The position numbers were made by a program, and so were the translations under genes. From Symbiodinium natans (lineage: Eukaryota; Sar; Dinophyceae; Suessiales; Symbiodiniaceae), in contig CAJNDS010002367.1 in NCBI GenBank assembly GCA_905221605.1, forward strand, positions 62,001 through 126,000: a stretch of DNA of 64,000 nt, read 5' to 3'. Every line of letters starts with the position of its first letter. Position 1 is the first letter of the stretch. Positions 62,446 through 64,000 of this stretch are shown piece after piece. The notes under the pieces are model-generated. The model had not been told where the DNA came from and ran no database searches. It saw only the letters and a program-made list of their open reading frames with translations.

Positions 62446-62690
62446 AAAAAAAAACCCTAAACCCTAAACCCTAAACCCTAAAAAAAGCAAACCATAAAAA
62501 ACCCAAAACCCTAAACTGCAAGTCCAGTTCCCCCCCACATAGGAACCCCCTGAAGTGTCCAGAGGCCGCACGAGACAAACGGCGGCCCAACAAGACTTTC
62601 CTTGGTAAGCGAGGCTGAGGAACCTATCGAAAATCCCTAAACCCTAAACCCTAAACCCTAAACCCTACACCCTACACCCTACACAGCGCT
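62446..62690. repeat. telomere-like tracts, CCCTAAA orientation
   Basis: Units at 62450-62515 and 62635-62690 with CCCTACA variants. A possible exon (AKRRSLSSLAGEAPRCWRWA) follows at about 62687. Confidence 0.85.
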
Positions 62691-63199
62691 AAGCGCCGCT
62701 CGCTCTCTTCCCTGGCTGGCGAGGCTCCACGGTGCTGGCGATGGGCCCACTGCTTGGCGCTGTTTTTCTCCTTTCTTGCTTCGGTGGGCTTGGGGTTTGC
62801 CTTGGAATTTAAGGGCCTAAGGATTGCCCCGAAGGTTTTATAACCATAGTCATGATCATGATCTTAAGGTTGTATAACCATAATCATGATCAGAATCTTC
62901 GTTAAGAATACGATGAGTGCTCATCCTCATCCTGTGCCCGGCTCTCAGGTGGCGTAGGATGCGCACTCCTCCTGAACTCCTCCCAGAGCCCGGGGGCTCA
63001 GCGCCCGACGGCTTCGCGCACGTTTCTCGTACTCATGGGTCTACACGCACACGTTAGGTAGTTTCATTACTTACCGTTACAGTTGCTCGTTATGAACCAT
63101 GTTTCCCTAGAATGAGTTACTCTTAGTCCCTCATCGTTATTATCTATTAGCTACTATTCACTTGTTCTTTCTATGGGCTGTTATGATTCGTTTTGCCAG

Positions 63200-63258
63200 A
63201 GGAGCCGCTGGCGGCGCAGACGCAGACCAAGATCGGTGGCAGGCCGTGGCAAATGGGT
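63200..63258 (+). CDS. possible exon, unknown protein
   Basis: After TTTTGCCAG the frame reads EPLAAQTQTKIGGRPWQMGK. GC-rich island in AT-rich DNA. The sequence between 62750 and 63199 shows no gene. Confidence 0.35.
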
Positions 63259-63437
63259 AAAGGCATCCTCAAGCGACATGAACCATAGCGAAGAATCCTT
63301 AGACGTGACTTGCTAGTTAATATACCGCGAAGAATCCTTAGAAATGACTTATTACTAAAAAGATACTGAAGTATTTCTAGCAACAAGTAGTTATATTATA
63401 GTGGTAAGTAATCAGAGTCATACCCGTTTCCCCAGCC

Positions 63438-63545
63438 CTCTCCAGCCGACGCAGGCACTGCAGGCCCGACCCTCAGCTCCCCGACCTTTGGAACGCGAGC
63501 GGATGTGAGAGGGATGTTCCGAGGCCGAGGACGACGCCTGTCCCA
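63438..63545 (+). CDS. possible exon, unknown protein
   Basis: After TTTCCCCAG the frame reads PSPADAGTAGPTLSSPTFGT then RADVRGMFRGRGRR. A TTTAGGG tract follows at 63556. Confidence 0.4.
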
Positions 63546-63555
63546 AACCCCTAGA

Positions 63556-63604
63556 CCCTGCAGGGTTTAGGGTTTAGGGTTTAGGGTTTAGGGTTTAGGG
63601 TTTA
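63556..63604. repeat. telomere-like tract, TTTAGGG orientation, after a likely exon
   Basis: Seven nearly perfect units. Confidence 0.95.
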
Positions 63605-63732
63605 CGAATTCTTAAGCTCATACGCTCGAAGCCATGCCCGAAGCCTTTCCTAGACCTCATGCAAGCAAGCGCACAGGAAACCTGGCTCAAGCACGCGCAT
63701 ACGCTCCTCAGGCCAGGCGCTTCTCCCCGATT

Positions 63733-63955
63733 CAGGGTGAGAGTTTGGGGTTCAGGGTTCAGGGTTTAGGGTTTAAGGTTGGGGTACACACACACACACA
63801 CAGGAAGCCCCCAACCTCGAAAACGTTCTCATTGCCAGTGGATCATCCTAAACCCTCAAACCTTCAACCCTGAACCCTGAGCCCCATAACCCAAGATCTT
63901 CACCCCAAACCCTGAGCCCTAAACCCCAAACCCTAAACCCCAAACCCTTTCGCCC
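63733..63955. repeat. TTTAGGG tract, CA microsatellite, then CCCTAAA tract
   Basis: TTCAGGG and TTTAGGG units at 63733-63775, ACACAC at 63785-63802, and CCCTAAA and CCCCAAA units at 63848-63950. The two arms are in opposite orientation, as at 55260-55656. Confidence 0.85.
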
Positions 63956-64000
63956 CAAATCCCAGTGTTTTTGGGGAGGCGGAAGACCTGCCCCATCGAG

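Noticed and set aside
1-64000. tRNA, rRNA or other RNA genes
   Set aside because: I saw no cloverleaf with a convincing T-loop (GGTTCGAAT-type) and D-loop pair and no rRNA-like conserved blocks. A dedicated covariance search was not possible.

Overview
The window looks like nuclear DNA of a dinoflagellate; I cannot name the genus. The signs are: more than forty interspersed tracts of the plant/alveolate telomere repeat (TTTAGGG/CCCTAAA) far from any chromosome end; genes cut into many short exons by introns with GC, GA or GT donors and AG acceptors; every exon I can support lying on the + strand (dinoflagellate genes often run in one-directional blocks); dinoflagellate-type protein signatures (a paired Cys motif C[WF]DG..[ST]...CC, an NTFIEL motif, a signal peptide followed by an F-V-P motif); and exons that are richer in GC than the introns. 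Family names come from recognising motifs by eye. No database search was run, and most exon borders are inferred from AG acceptors and open reading frames.

Layout. 1-2.5 kb: first copy of a dispersed gene-bearing repeat. 3.3-7.8 kb: a gene of about 13 exons ending in ankyrin repeats. 8.9-9.2 kb: end of an EF-hand-like gene. 11.1-11.8 kb: fragment of an unknown gene cut by two short mobile introns. 12.05-14.1 kb: second repeat copy with a 0.7 kb ATT/GTT microsatellite. 14.4-18.3 kb: a GT34-type glycosyltransferase. 19.2-20.35 kb: third repeat copy, broken by fold-back palindromes and an inversion. 20.6-20.9 kb: end of an unknown gene. 22.5-25.4 kb: a WWE-WWE-ADP-ribosyltransferase-like gene with WN.HQ repeats. 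27.3-29.0 kb: a two-exon ankyrin protein. 30.0-32.05 kb: an unknown multi-exon gene. 33.85-34.6 kb: an intronless peptide deformylase with a plastid-type presequence. 35.1-36.3 kb: another unknown multi-exon gene. 36.3-37.1 kb: fourth repeat copy. 37.3-38.0 kb: a frameshifted 2OG-Fe(II) oxygenase. 38.7-45.3 kb: several fragmentary genes packed with telomere-like introns. 46.7-48.35 kb: a 548-residue protein with a C-terminal CxxC...CxxC finger. 49.3-56.0 kb: isolated exons. 56.4-59.7 kb: a GT61-type glycosyltransferase. 59.9-63.5 kb: further exons and simple repeats.

The most unusual content is in the introns. Seven short elements (99-114 bp including one target-site copy) with inverted-repeat ends sit between direct repeats inside coding sequence. 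Removing the element plus one repeat copy leaves an open frame each time. All seven lengths are multiples of three. A second class of introns consists largely of telomere-like repeats. At least two of these (43171-43259 and 44612-44738) are also flanked by direct repeats and leave coherent open frames when removed. Across the window, TTTAGGG-oriented tracts tend to follow exons and CCCTAAA-oriented tracts tend to precede them. This suggests that telomere repeats are being used as raw material for new introns.
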